Of a stretch of DNA of 64,000 nt, positions 12,100 through 25,093 are shown piece after piece; positions within the stretch are counted from its first letter, which is position 1; each line of letters starts with the position of its first letter. Location of the stretch: assembly GCA_014281115.1 (NCBI GenBank), contig JACONQ010000009.1, forward strand, positions 1,674,001-1,738,000, in the 5' to 3' direction. The notes under the pieces are model-generated. The model made no database searches and was not told where the DNA came from. It was given only the letters and a program-made list of their open reading frames with translations. Source of the stretch: Laburnicola sp. R22_1 (Eukaryota; Ascomycota; Dothideomycetes; Pleosporales; Didymosphaeriaceae). The position numbers and the translations under genes were made by a program.

Positions 12100-13330
12100 A
12101 TATTAATAAGATATAGGCTAAAGGCTTTATTTACACTAGTACTTTGTCCTTTATATTACTAGTACTAGTAGTGCAAAAGCCTAGTAGGAGTTTTTAAGTT
12201 TATATTAACTACCGCGCCCTTAACGCAGCTATAAAGAAGAACTAAAATATCTCACTATCTATTATAGAGACGCTCGCCTATCTTAATAAGGCTAAATTCC
12301 TAAGTATAGTTAATATTATAGCCGCGTTTAACACTGTCTAGATTAAAGAAGGTAATAAAGAAAGAATAGCGTTTTTTACGCGCTAGGGTTTTTTTAAATA
12401 TATAGTAATGCCCTTTAGCCTTTGCGGAGCCCCTAGGACTTTCTAGACACTAATTAATAATACGCTAAGAAAGTTTCTAGATAACTTTTATATAGCCTAT
12501 TTAGATAATATCCTAATTTATAGCAAGACTAAAGAATAGTATAAGGAACACATATGTAAAGTAGTTAACTACCTTATTACTGCTAGATTATATTTAGATA
12601 TTAATAAATATTATTTTAAAATACAACGCGTTAAGTACCTTAGCTTTATCCTTACTACTAATAGTATTAAAATAGACTTTAATAAAGTTAAGGCTATATA
12701 GGCCTAGTAATTGCCTAGGACCTTAAAAGATATAAAAGCTTTTCTAGAATTTGCTAATTTCTACTAATATTTTATTCTAGGGTTTAGTAAGATTACTTAG
12801 CTACTTATAGTATTAATAAAGAAGGATACACTTAAGGGTTTATTTCCTATATAACTAGGCTTTCTAGCCGTCCTTACTTTTAAGTAATTAAAAATAGCGT
12901 TTATAATAGCTTTAACTCTAGCCTACTTTAACGCTAATTTAGAGACTTAGCTAGAAACTAATATATTTAATTTTGTGGCTACTACAATACTATTATAAAA
13001 GCATCCTAATAGCACTTTGCGTCTAGTAGTATATCTTTCCTATAAAATAACACTAGCAGAGTGTAATTATAAGATATATAATAAAGAACTCCTAGCAATA
13101 GTATGCACCTTTAAAGAATAGAGATTTAAGTTATTAGAAACACTTATACCTATTAATATTATCTTTAACTACTAGTCTCTCTAACACTTTATAACTATAA
13201 AACGCCTTAATTAATAATAAGTAAGATATGTAGAGTTTTTAGTAGAGATTAACTTTAAGATTTATTATTATCCTAGTAAATAGAGTGTTAAACCTAACGC
13301 TCTTACCTATTAGCCTAGTAATTTACCCTA
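12100..13330 (+). pseudogene. Reverse transcriptase and RNase H of the 9.4-kb Gypsy element
   Basis: Reading through stops, the frame shows NYRALNAAIKKN, then VMPFSLCGAPRTF, then AYLDNILIYSKTKE (the Gypsy YLDDILIYS active-site motif with D to N, a G-to-A change). Further on come AECNYKIYNKELLAIV, the RNase H signature, and KPNALT near 13,295. The order and motifs are diagnostic of Ty3/Gypsy pol. The active-site loss and the many stop codons make it dead. Confidence 0.88.
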
Positions 13331-14865
13331 AGATAATAATAATAACTAATACTAATATTAGCATTAGATTCTACTATAACCTAAGCTATTTAAGGGTTTA
13401 TAATAAATAGTAGCTACTGCCCTTATGCTTATAGGAGACTAGAGAGCTAATATAGAGATGTTAGTATCTATAATATATTAGTTAAGCGAGGAAATATTAA
13501 TTAGCAAAGCTGCCTATAAGGAGAGTCTATCGCTTACGAAATTAGACTTACCTATAGATAATAGTGCCCCTAAGAATATAACTCTAGTAGTTGCTACGTC
13601 TAGCCTACTAGAGCTTACGCTATTAGTTAATGCTAAGATACTAATTAACTTTAAAGAACGCCCTATTATTAAAGATGTACAAGCTACGTACCTATATAAC
13701 AAAGACTTTTAGAGTATTCTTATTATTATATAATAAGACTATTAACGTCTACCTAATAAGCTATTACATAAGGGCATGCGACTATAGATAGCTAATCTAA
13801 GTGTTATTAATAGACTTCTATATATTAAGAGAAAAGTTTACGTACCTAATAATAGATAGGTTAAAGCTTAGGTTATATAAGAAGCCTATAATAATATAAC
13901 TACTAGTTATACTAGTTACAAGGGGATATATAGTCGCGCTAACTAATAGTACTACTAGCCTAAGATAACTATAACTATTGCCTACTATATACAAGCTTAT
14001 CTAACTTATTAATAAAGCAAGTCTTATTATAAGAATAGGCACAGACTCTTGTAGCTATTACCTATGCCTAAGCATTATTAGTAGTTAATTTTTATTAATT
14101 TTAATATAAAACTTTCTCTATATAAGAACGCTAGACGTATATACACTAGTATTATAGTAGTAGTTAACTAACTAAGTAAAAAGCGCAAATTTATTATAAT
14201 GTAAGATATTACTATAGAGTCTACTATAAGAGCGTTTATAGAATATATGTAGTGTAAGGAGAGTTATATGCTAAAAACTGTTAGTAATTAAGAATATTAA
14301 TTTGTGTCCTACTTTTAGAAACGCCTCTATAAGCGCCTAGAGACCTATTCTTGTCTATTAATAGCTTACTACCTAGAAATAGACAAATAGACTAAAATTG
14401 CTAATACTTTTTTAAAGTAGTACCTTTGCTTATATATTAACTACTAATAAAATAATTAGGCTATATTTTTCTTAATAGCGGAATTTATTGTAAATAGCTA
14501 TATTAGTAAGTCTATAATTATTACGTCTTTTTAGTAACAAAGGACTATATGCTATATAATAGTACTAAACTAGAGTTAGTAGTTAACTTTAGGATAGAAT
14601 AATATTTACCTGTACCTACTTACTTAGACTACGCCTACGCTAATAAATTTATTAATAAATTAACTTAACTTTACTACTTTTTATAAGATAACCTATAATA
14701 GGTATAGGCAAAGTAAGCTAAGTACGCTAATACATTATACACTCTATTACCTTAATTAAATATTAGTAATTATGTTATACTTAATGTGCACAATTTAGTT
14801 ATAAAGCGCCTAAGTTACTTATTAGATTTTAAGAACTATAGGCCTTTTTAAATTGTGCGCTTTAT

Positions 14866-15801
14866 TATTAAAACTATATTAGTAAGCAAAATAAATAATA
14901 AAATAACATATTAGAATTTCGCTATTATAATAAAAGATAAATAGATAAATAACTATAGGCTGCCTAAAAATAACTAAAATAGTTGTTTCGACAATAAGTT
15001 GCAATTAAAGCCAAAGTTAACTTTATGTAACGGATAAAAAGTTTACTAAAAGATAATTATAAGAAATCTAATATTATATATATTAAATTACTTAAAACTA
15101 ACAACAAAATATAATATATAACTAACCTAATAAATATTATAAAATACGCTATCGTAATATAAATAAGCTCGTAATTAATTTTTCTAAAGTAATAACTTTT
15201 GATAACTTGTCGTTATTAAGCGCCTTAATAATTTTAAATAATTGCCAAGAAAAGATTTTAAATAATATACTAAACAAGACAATATTATATATATTAAATT
15301 ACTTATTACTAAAAACAAAATATAATATATAAAAGACTTATTTTGTAATATAAAATATATTAGCGTATAATAAACTAAGGAGTAATATATTATTCTAAAA
15401 TAAAGCGTTTATTATTAACGTTATAATTAAGTAATAGTAAAACAAAGTTTATATATAAAATAATAGCTTGTATATAAAACACTAGTTTATATATAAAATA
15501 CTAGTTTATATATAAAACACTAGTTTGTATATAAAATACTAGTTTGCATATAAAATACTATTTTGTATATAAAATAATAGCTCGTATATAAAATACTAGT
15601 ATAAAATAATAGTTTAAACACTAGTTTAACACACTAGCACGTATAAAAGTTAAAGGCATAATTTAACTATACAAAGCTAAGTGTTTATTAGTCTAAATTA
15701 TTTTGTATATAGATTACTAGGTAGCCAGTTTATTAAAATTAATTAACTACTTTAACTATACCAACTCGATTACCTTCTTATCTATTTATTTACTTTTTAT
15801 A
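14866..15801 (-). mobile_element. Solo LTR of family B (936 bp), inverted copy
   Basis: It matches the reverse complement of 29,090-30,082. The 5-bp duplication TTTAT lies at 14,861-14,865 and 15,802-15,806. The interior carries a 19-bp minisatellite (CTAGTTTATATATAAAAYA type) at about 15,445-15,600. It has been RIP-mutated. Confidence 0.82.
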
Positions 15802-16501
15802 TTTATTAATAATAAAGCATATAAACTAGACTTACTAGCTAGGATAGACTAGCTATATAATGTGTTTTACCCTTAGCTACTATACCTTTATAATAGTTAG
15901 CTAATAGCTAGATAGAAGATAGATAAGGATATACTCTACCTTAATAAGATAACTAATAATAACCTAAATTACAAAGTTAAAGCGATTCTCTCTAGCTATT
16001 TAAATAAGTAATATAAGGACCCTTATACTAGTAAGGGCCTACTATTATAGTATAAAATTCTATAGTAGGGCTATAACAAGCCTATCTAGAAGCTATACTA
16101 CCTTATTATTAATGCCGCTAAGAAGGTATAGAAGTTCTATAAGTTAAACCTAGGCAAATCTTCTATACACTTACATTTTATAGATTTTGCTATATACTAG
16201 AAGATTATATTAGTGTTTATTATTATAAAGTCCCTCTTATAACATATAAATTAACAGATAGATAGGTATAGGTTTAAAGTTAATAAGGAAGGCAGCCTCC
16301 CTAGAAAGTTAATATACTATTTATAATAGACTTTCGCTAACGTTGCGTAATAACTTTTTAGCTTAATAACACTATTTAACAATTCTACTTAATAACTCTA
16401 CTTAATAACTATACTTAACAACTATACTTAATACTAACTTCGTAAGCTAGACAAGTAGATAATATATAGCGTTAGAAGTTACTACTTAGAGAGGGGGGTA
16501 A

Positions 16502-16682
16502 TATTACTAGGCAACCTACAACCTATAAATAGGTATATTCTAGCTAGGACTAGCGTCTTAGCACCTATATATAATTAGCGTGTAATATGTAATTACACAC
16601 TATTGCAAGTATCTTATATTTAAATTTAACTACTTTTATCTTATCTGTGGCCAGATGCGTGACGGGTAATTAGACCCTTATA
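16502..16682 (+). repeat. Right LTR (181 bp) of the 9.4-kb Gypsy element
   Basis: It is the partner of 7,288-7,468. It keeps less mutated versions of some sites (CTGTGGCCAGATGCGTGACG), showing RIP hit the two copies differently. Confidence 0.85.
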
Positions 16683-17830
16683 GTAAGAAAATCTAGAGAA
16701 GATTTATAGTTTTATATAGACTATAGGGCGTTAAATATCCTATTAAAAAAGGACTACTACTCTCTCCCTCTTATTAAAGAGATGTTATAGCTTCTTACTA
16801 AGGCTAAGTAGCTAATAAAGTTAGATATAATTTAGGCCTTTTATAAGTTAAGGATAGTAAAAAAATAGAAAATAGCCTTTTAAATTTAGTTTAGGTTATA
16901 TAAGTAGCTAGTAGTCCCCTTTAGACTAGCTAATATACTAAGTACCTTTTAGAGATATATTAACTATATTCTAAAGAAGTACTTAGATAACTTCTACTTT
17001 ATCTATATAGATACTGTTCCTATATTTTCTAGTATATTATTAAAGGACTATTAACATAAAGTATAATAGGTAGTAAAGAAGTTAGATAAAGTAGAGCTAT
17101 ACTTATATATTAAGAAGTGCAAGTTTATAGTTACTAAAACTAAATACTTTAAATTTATTATAGAGTATAGAAAGGGAATTAGTATAGACCTAAAGAAGGT
17201 TAAAGACCTAAAGAAGGTTAAAGCTATTTAGAATTAGGCCCTTTTTATAAATGTAAAGGGTAATTAGAGTTTTTTAGAGTTTGCTAACTTTTACTAAAGA
17301 TTTATAAAAACTTCTTAAAAGTAGTATTTCTATTAATAAAGTTAACTAGAAACGAAACTCCCTTCTTATAAGGGTAGGAATAATAGTGGACCTTTAATTA
17401 TCTAAAGAAAGTATTCTGCACTAAGCCTACGCTAGCCTACTTTAATACTAAGAAAGAAGAAGTATTAAAGGCTAACTCCTTAGGCTAGACCTTTAGAGCC
17501 TACTTTTTGCAGTTTAATATAGAAGAAGTTCTTAGGCTAATTATCTACTTCTTTACTAAATATACTTCTATAAAGGCAAACTATATAATTTATAATAAGG
17601 AGATACTTATAGTTATTAAAGTAACTAAGAAGTAGTATAATATACTTTAGGCTATTCTTTATATACTTATATACACTAATTATAAGAACTTTATATACTT
17701 TATAATATTTAAAAAGTTAAATAAGAGGTATATACGGTAGGCTAATCCTCTTAGTAAATATAATATAATATTATAATATAGACTAGAAACTATTAACTTA
17801 AGAACGGATGCCCTTTTATAACACTAGTAG
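16683..17830 (+). pseudogene. Continuation of outer Gypsy reverse transcriptase and RNase H
   Basis: It resumes exactly where 7,287 stopped: joined across the duplication the frame runs into KK and then LPLIKEML, with VVPFRLANILSTF, YLDNFYFIYIDTVPIF (degenerate YVDDVLIY) and KKCKFIVTKTKYFKFII in order. An RNase H segment follows (ANYIIYNKEILIVIK) and ends LRTDALL. This continuity proves the nesting order. It is full of RIP stops. Confidence 0.8.
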
Positions 17831-18147
17831 AATATGCCTACTAACACTAAAAATAACTAGGTTAAGTTCTATAAAATCTAACTTCTTAAAAAAGTTCCTT
17901 TAAGAAATAAAAATATTAGGCTTTAAATATTTATAGCCCTAGCAATATAAGATCTACCTAGAAGGCTTAACCCCCTTAAAGAAGAAAGGAGCTAGACTAA
18001 ATATAAAAAATACTAGTCCTCTTCTTTTTACTTACTAGAATAGTTTCCCCCTAGACTAGAAATATACCCTTTAGTAGACCTAGACTTAGATAAACTATAG
18101 TTTTATAGCTTAAAAGGAAATTTTATATTAAAGGAAGTAAAAAAGTA

Positions 18148-19476
18148 TAGTAGAGTGACACAAAAAAAGCGCCTAGTAAAAAGATACCTTTTTAAAAGTT
18201 ATATAACTAAGTGAGTTTTAATACTATGTAAATAAAAAGTATATGGTTTTAAAGAGGAAATATAGGGGATTGAGATTAGGTACTAGTTACTGCTTACTAA
18301 GCAGGGTCCTTAAGGTATCTATCTCTAAACTTAGTATTTCTAAAAAGTCAATGTTTAAGGCGTTATGACTTTTTTATTTAGTATGCTACTAGGCTAATAC
18401 TTTTACTAGCTATTCTAGGCCTAGTGTAGATTATGTAAGCAAAATTTCGGAGTACTTATATAACTTAATTAAGAAATTATTTAAGGTTAAAAAATTACGT
18501 AATTTTAAAAGTTAATTGAATCACGTGATTTATTACTAAGATTATAGTATAATATAATATCTTTTGTCTAGTAAATTTTCTCTTTTGTATTTCCTCGAAT
18601 GGAGCCAAAATTGTCAAAACTCGAAAGTTAAGTTTCCTTACTTAAAAAAGTAAATACTTCTAATTCTACTATTGCTACTACCCTTAATAAGCCTCTACAA
18701 TCTATTAGGACTGCTATTAGACGTATTAATAAGAAAAATAAGGAGATAACTTATTAAAAGGAGTAAAACAAGGGAGAGTAACTAAGGTTACTTCTAGGGA
18801 GAAAAGAGTTATTAATAGGGATTTAACTAAAAGCCCTAAGAAGACAAATAAGAGGCTATTAGAAGAGAATAGTTTTGGCTTTACTAAGAGGACGTTACAG
18901 AGAGTTTTAAAAGGAGAAGACTATTCTTTTAACGTCTCTAAGAAAAAGGCCTATTTAACTAAAGAAAGAGCTAAAAGAAGAGAATTCTGGACTAAAGAGA
19001 TAGTTAAGGAGCTCGAAAATATTAACTTTGCTAACGTTATATTTTCTGACGAGTCTACTATCTAAAGGGGGCATGGTAATAGGCAAGAATATATAAGAAA
19101 AAGGGAAAAATCGAAAATTGGGCCTGAACAGCGCAAAGACCGAACAACTAGTAAGTTATTAATTTCTTTTAAATTCTAGAATTATAGGGCCCATTCTTCT
19201 CTATAATTAGGCTATTTTACTTTTTTTATATCTTTTTTTGAGCTAGTACTAATTCACTGAAAGCGCGAGATATTTCTATCTCAGTCTGGAGCTGTATTTG
19301 GATAGAAGGACGTTCTAAACTAGTGTTTTTAAGAGACCCTATTAAAACTAGGACCTTTACTAACACTAGATATATACAGGAGTATTTAAATCCTGTCTTA
19401 AAACCTCTTTTAAAAAGAGGTAAGTAAAGTACCCCTTTTTCTTCTTTTTTCTTTTTCTTTTTTCTTTTTTCTTTTA

Positions 19477-19507
<31 letters not shown>

Positions 19508-20282
19508 TATATTTTTATAATCTTATTCTTTATACTAATGATAACTAGGCTGGAAATTTCAACAGGATAATTCGAAGATCCACGGAACTCCACAGGTGAA
19601 AAGGTGATTTTCTAGGAATACAGTCTTTGTTTTTGGGCATCCACCCTATTCACCAGACTTAAATCCTATAGAAAACGTTTGGAGTCTATTAAAAGATAGG
19701 CTAGAAAAAAGAAATAGGGCTTCTTTAGGCTTTGGCACTAGTAAATCTAGTGTAGAAGCCTTTAAAAGAGCTATACAAGAGGAGTGGGATTTAATTCCAC
19801 AGGAGGCTATAGATCATTGTATACTATCTTTGCCTAAGCGTTATAATGACGTTATAGAGGCTAAAGGATGGTATACTAAGTACTAGTTATATATTATTTA
19901 CTAGTTCTATCTAATTCTTTAATTCTAATTAATTTTTATCTTTTTCCTTATAATTATTACTTCTATGAATAAACCTATAATAAAAATTAAGTTATATAGT
20001 CCTTATAGACTAAACTATAATATATATAAGTTATAGAATTTTATCTATGTAGAAAAAAAAGTTATATAGGATCAAAGTTTTAAGAAAAGATTCTCTTAAC
20101 TTTACTAAGATACCTCTAGTTAGCACTGATTACTAAGCTCTTACTAACCTTCTATACTAAATTCCCTAAACCCTCTCCTTAAAACGGTATACTTTTTATT
20201 TACATAGTATTAAAACTCACCTAGTTATATAACTTTTAAAAAGGTATCTTTTTACTAGGCGTTTTTTTGTGTCACCCTACTA
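18148..20282 (+). mobile_element. Tc1-type DNA transposon with ~110-bp inverted termini
   Basis: Terminal inverted repeats of at least 110 bp run from 18,148 inward and from 20,282 inward (AGTAGRGTGACACAAAAAAA.. then ..GTTATATAACTARGTGAG). They are flanked by TA, the Tc1/mariner target. The transposase lies inside on the plus strand. Length is 2.1 kb. A poly-TA run at about 19,478-19,510 sits within the coding part and may be a later expansion or an intron. Confidence 0.87.
18600..19885 (+). pseudogene. Tc1-family DD34E transposase, broken
   Basis: The frame starts MEPKLSKLES at 18,600 and soon meets a stop. The long open piece from about 18,766 reads through a helix-turn-helix-like region (GFTKRTLQRVLKG) to VIFSDEST, the first catalytic Asp, near 19,040. 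A stop follows at once. QDNSKIHG (second Asp) begins at 19,563, and HPPYSPDLNPIENVW (catalytic Glu) at 19,639. Counting between them gives D-34-E, the Tc1 spacing. Several stops separate the pieces, so it is inactive, but it is much less mutated than its neighbours. Confidence 0.85.
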
Positions 20283-20721
20283 TAGTCTTATTATATATAA
20301 ACTTTTTAAAGTTCTTTATACTATAGGCGTCTAAAGTAGGGAGTAAAAGCTTACTATTATAAGTAGAAGCGCTATAAGTTAAAATTTTTATAAGGAAATA
20401 CTAAGCTATAGTTAAGCTAGACTTTATACGCTTATATAGAATTATAAAGCCTAGCATAATATACTACTTAGAGGCTTTACCTATAATAAAAATTAGTAGT
20501 AGCAAAAATAATACTAAAGTAGAAGAAATAAAAAATAGTACTAAAGTAGAGAAGAATAATAGAAGTCCAGTATAATATTAATAAGGAGTATTATAGATAT
20601 ATTAGTAGAGTAGAAAAAAAGGCAGAACTAAGGCAGAAATCTCTTTTTATTTACCTTAGCTAGAGTATATAATAAATAATACTAATGTAAATTCTTAACT
20701 AAAATAGGTAGCTATAACATA

Positions 20722-23700
20722 CCATATAGGAATTTGCACTATATGGAGATTTACACTATCTAAGTAAGTCTCGCCTTCTTTAACTATATTCTACTCACTA
20801 CCACATTATCTAATTCTTTCTCTAACACTTTAGATTAATTTTTAAACTTATTAGTTCTATCGCTATTATTAGCTTCCTCTACTAGCTACTTTTATAGGCG
20901 GCCGCGTGGTTGTTTTGCAACTAGCGTCGCCTTAGCATCTTAAGCTACCCCTAATACCTTTGGCTTGCCATACACGTATTTACTCTCTAATTAGACTCTC
21001 TTCCCTTTAGTCCTTTTCTTTTGTAACTAGAATATTTAATCCTTCTTTTCTAGCTGCTAACAAAGTAAAACTAGCTTAGCATTTTGTGTTTCTACCATGC
21101 GGGTCACTTAGTTAACGTAGCGCTTTGTCTCTAATAGAAGCCCTAGTACTTCTATAAGTATAGTATTAAGTTGCACGTTTGATTCGCGAAGCTTAGTACT
21201 ATCTAGAGGCGAGCTTTTTAGTAGGGCAAAGTCTAGATTGCCTTATTCTATTAGTGTACGTGGCTTTAAGGCTTATTATAGGTCTAATAAGAGTAGCTGC
21301 TTTAGAAACTTCCCTAAATCTAAAGGGATTAGGCTAGCTCCTCTCTATCTACCTAAAATATTGTTAACTATAACAGTCTTCTTACAAGCCCTTTTAAACA
21401 TCCGCACTTATTTTTAATATAAGATACGCTACTAGCTAAGTTAAGAGACCTAGTTAGTCTTAAATGCATGCGCATACTTAAATATAAAAAACACTCTAAT
21501 ATTAAGTAGTTAAAGGATATGCGAGTAATATAGCAATATAATAAGGAGATTAATATTATTTTCTATGTAGTGCGCAATAAAATCAGCTTTAATATAGCTC
21601 CTATAGCTATTTACAATTAAAAGTTATTAATAGGTAACTTCTTTCCTTTACGTTAATAGCTTAAATATCTTAACTAGCTAATGCAGACTAAGCGCATTTA
21701 ATATCTAGCCATTCTCACTAACTCCCTAGTGCTAGTTAATAGGTACTTTAGGTAGAATCTAGCTCGTGTTAAGGTTCTAGCCCTTAAAGATAAGGAGTAG
21801 TAGGAGAGCTTAACTAGCAGCGTTAATATTAAAGATCTTCGTCGTGTTAAGATTCTAACTAAGGTTAAATCCGCACTATATATAGAGAGAAGTAAAACAG
21901 AAGGCACTAAAACCTAGCACCTAGCACATAGTAGTAGTAACAAAATATACACAAAATAATAATAATTTTATCGTTAACGTTTTATACGGCGGCATTATTA
22001 ATAGTAGTTAATAAATAGTCTACTATCTAGCATAACTAAGTTATATACTATTTCTTAACTAGTAGACTATTAGAGAGCCGTAGTGGAACTATACGGAGTT
22101 GCAACCGCAGAAGCAGTATGGGTAATAGAACGCTTAACTATAGTTTAGTTATCGCGCTTATAACCTGGCAGCTATAGCGTAACTATAGTTCGTTATACAC
22201 ATAGCATATAAAGTCTACCTACTCTTATAATATTAGTAATGCCTAGTACACTAAATCTTTACCTTTAACTTATACAACACTAAGTCTTTTAAATCTAAAT
22301 ACCTCTTATATGCGGCGACACAACACCTTTCTAGCGTTCTAAGATCGCGTTGTCTAATACCCGCGGTTAGATAACTGCCAGAGAATTTAAAACTAGCATA
22401 GACGACTAGCTAGGCAATATTAGCCATCTAGCCTACCTACTACAAAATAAGATTTAAGAGGTAGGGCTGCTAGAGAACTAAATTAATCATAATTACACTA
22501 TCCTAGAGATTATGTCTAATAATCTATTTAGGCCATATACAATCTTTATATAACTCTAAATTCTTAAGTGCCAGGCCATCCTTTTATACAAAGACCTAGG
22601 AAGAGATGCAGCAACCTTTATAAGAAAACAATAGCACCTTACTATTACATTACTGGCAAGGCTAGAGGATAGACTAAAATATAGTAGTAGACGTCTATTA
22701 GAGGAGAAGCAGATATTTCTTATATATTGCTAGAGCGCGCGCGCGCAGCTATAGCGAGAGAAGCTTCTAACAATAGTTAAGATTGTGCAGGCGCATAAGG
22801 ACAATAAGAAGTAAGAATAGTAGCGATGATAGAAGCACAGAGGAAATGGGCGGCGATAGTAAGGTTCTAGGGGGGTAGTATATAGCTCGCTAGTTACGAG
22901 GGGAGATCTACTATAAAAGAGTAATAAAATAGTTAGATTAGTTGCTATTATAATTGTTATTATTATTATTGCTATAAAAATATTATTAAAGAAATTATTA
23001 ATTATGTAACATAGTAGTTAGTTAAATAGCCGGCCCGGGATTATATAATATCACGAATTAATACTAGGAGAAAAAGTAGCGTTAATATATTTAATGTTAA
23101 TTACCCACTTCTAGTTATAGTTAACGGGAACAAGTACACGCGTTATCTAGCTCTCTCTAACTCTAAAACCTAACTTGTCTATATTTTACATATTTTAAAG
23201 TTTGTATAAATACTTATTAAATAGCATAGTAATAGTATTAAACTATTTTTTATTACCTTAAACGTGGCTCTATTAAATCGCGTGTTGTCTAGCTAGCGGG
23301 TATAGATATCTTATATTATAGGATAGCAATTTAGAAAGCAATACATCTATTTGTGGCTAGTAGGCATAGTTACTTTAGTAATAGCTTTAGATCTAGAGTC
23401 GCGTTAAACGTAATGCGTGCACAGCAATTTAGCTATCTCTAGCAATAATAATAGTAAAAGAGGCATTCTAGCTGTAGTATAATATATAATCTATCTAATT
23501 AATAATTTCTCTTCTATAATTAAGAGAATTTATTAGTGTACAGCGGCCTATAAGTGTAATTATCCTCTAGCCATTCTCTAGCTTAAAGAATAACGCGAAA
23601 CTTTAAAGTGTACAGCAGTAGCGTATAGTCTAAAGAAGTCTCCTTTTTTTAATTACTTAAATTATATCTTATATCTTAGATTCGTTTTAAGTCGCCTTAG

Positions 23701-23799
23701 AGCTTTTTCTATAGCCTATAGTAAAAGTTATAGGATTATAAAGTAGGTAGGTCTAACTTAGATAGTGCAAATCCCTATATAGTGCAAATCCCCATATAG
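20722..23799 (-). mobile_element. pogo-like transposon with doubled-motif inverted ends
   Basis: The left end (20,722-20,765) and right end (23,757-23,799) are inverted repeats, each containing the GATTTGCACTATATRG motif twice, and are flanked by TA. On the minus strand about 20,830-21,400 reads through stops as ..NLDFALLKSSPLDSTKLRES.. and a Lys/Arg-rich tail, resembling the C-terminal part of pogo/Fot1 DDE transposases. A family L copy is inserted at 21,830-23,074. The class assignment is tentative; the ends are clear. Confidence 0.6.
21830..23074 (-). mobile_element. Family L retroposon, longest copy (1,245 bp)
   Basis: Its 3' end faces left. The 14-bp duplication is AGCAGCGTTAATAT (21,816-21,829) and AGTAGCGTTAATAT (23,075-23,088), differing by one RIP-type C/T. 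It extends about 50 bp further 5' than the copies at 23,839 and 28,592. It contains a GCGCGCGC run at about 22,735. I find no recognisable coding frame. Confidence 0.82.
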
Positions 23800-23838
23800 T
23801 ATATTACTATAAAAACTAAAAGATATAAATATAAACGC

Positions 23839-24966
23839 AGCCAGCTATTTAACTAACTATCGTGTTACATAATTAATAATTTCTTTAATAATATTTTTTG
23901 CTATAATAATAATAATAATAATTATAATAGCAACTAACCTAACTATTTTATTACTCTCCTATAGTAGATCTCCCCTTGCAACTAGCGAGCCGTATACCGC
24001 CCCCTAGAACCTCACTACCGTCCGTTTCCTCTGTGCTCCCCTTACCGCCGCTCACCCTCACCCTTATCGCGCCGCCGCCCTTACTCCTTGTTGTCCTTAT
24101 ACGCCCGCAAAATCTTAACTACCGCTAGAAGCTTCTCCTTCCATAGCTGCGCGCGCGCGCTCTGGCAACGTATAAGAAACACCCTCTTCTTTTCTAATAG
24201 TCGCCCACTACTATATCTTAGTCTATCCTCTAGCCTTGCCAACAACGCAATAGTAAGGAGCTATTGTTATTATATAAATATCGCTACATTATCGCTTAGG
24301 CCTCTGTATAAAAGGATAGCCTCGCACTTAAGAATCTAGAGTTATGTAAAGATAGTATAGAGCCTAAACAGATTGTTAGTTATAACCTCTAGGATAGTGT
24401 AATTAATCTAGTCCTCTCGTAGGCCTGCCTTAACCATATCTTACAGCAGGTAGGCTAGATAGCTAATATTATCTAGCTAGTTATTCATGCTAGTTTTAAA
24501 TTCTCTGGTAGCTATCTAACTACGGGTATTAGACAACTTAATTTTAGGACGCCTAAAAGCTAGCTCGCTATATATATTAAAGAGTTAGATTTAAAAGACT
24601 TAGTGTTGTATGTATTAAAGAGAAAGAATTTTTAGACGTTATAGATATTATAAGAGGCAGACTTATATAATATATGTATAGCAAACTATAGCTACGACTT
24701 TGCGTAGCTCTACTATAGCTCTCTAATAGTCCACTAGTTAAGAGATAATATATAACTTAGTTATGCCAGATAGTAAACTATTTATTAACTACTATTAATA
24801 ATGCTATCGTGTAGAACGCTAATAATAAAATTATTATTATTTTGTGTATATTTTGTTACTATCACTATGTGCTAGGTACTAGGTTATAGTGCCTTCTATT
24901 TTACTCCTCTCTATATATAGTGTAGACTCGACCTTAGTTAGAATCTTTATATAACAAAGATCTTTA
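23839..24966 (+). mobile_element. Family L retroposon, full-length type copy (1,128 bp)
   Basis: It is flanked by the perfect 14-bp repeat ATAAATATAAACGC (23,825-23,838 and 24,967-24,980). It begins AGCCAGCTATTTAAC and ends AAAGATCTTTA. It lies head-to-head with the 21,830-23,074 copy, about 765 bp away. The open frame of 83 codons at 24,088-24,339 is not like any protein I know. Confidence 0.85.
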
Positions 24967-25093
24967 ATAAATATAAACGCGCTAGATATAATAACTAGTG
25001 CCTACTAGAGGTAGAAGGACCTAGTATACGCAATATTAAATATATCCTTAAGACTCTAGGTACGTAAAGAGGAATTTTTTAGGGGGGGGGGGA

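Larger units (their letters stand above)
7288..16682 (+). mobile_element. Ty3/Gypsy retrotransposon, 9.4 kb, inserted in the pol of another
   Basis: Direct LTRs of exactly 181 bp lie at 7,288-7,468 and 16,502-16,682. The flanking duplication is ATAAG (7,283-7,287) and GTAAG (16,683-16,687), equal apart from one RIP-type G/A change. A polypurine tract (AGAGAGGGGGG) abuts the right LTR. The interior gives gag with a zinc-knuckle remnant, then reverse transcriptase, RNase H and further pol, all full of stops. Two solo LTRs are nested inside (10,113-10,590 and 14,866-15,801). Confidence 0.88.

Noticed and set aside
24088..24339. 83-codon frame in family L
   Set aside because: It is not preserved in the other long copies and its Ser/Leu/Arg-rich sequence has no known motif.
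21830..24966. A single foldback transposon
   Set aside because: Each arm has its own 14-bp duplication, so these are two independent insertions.
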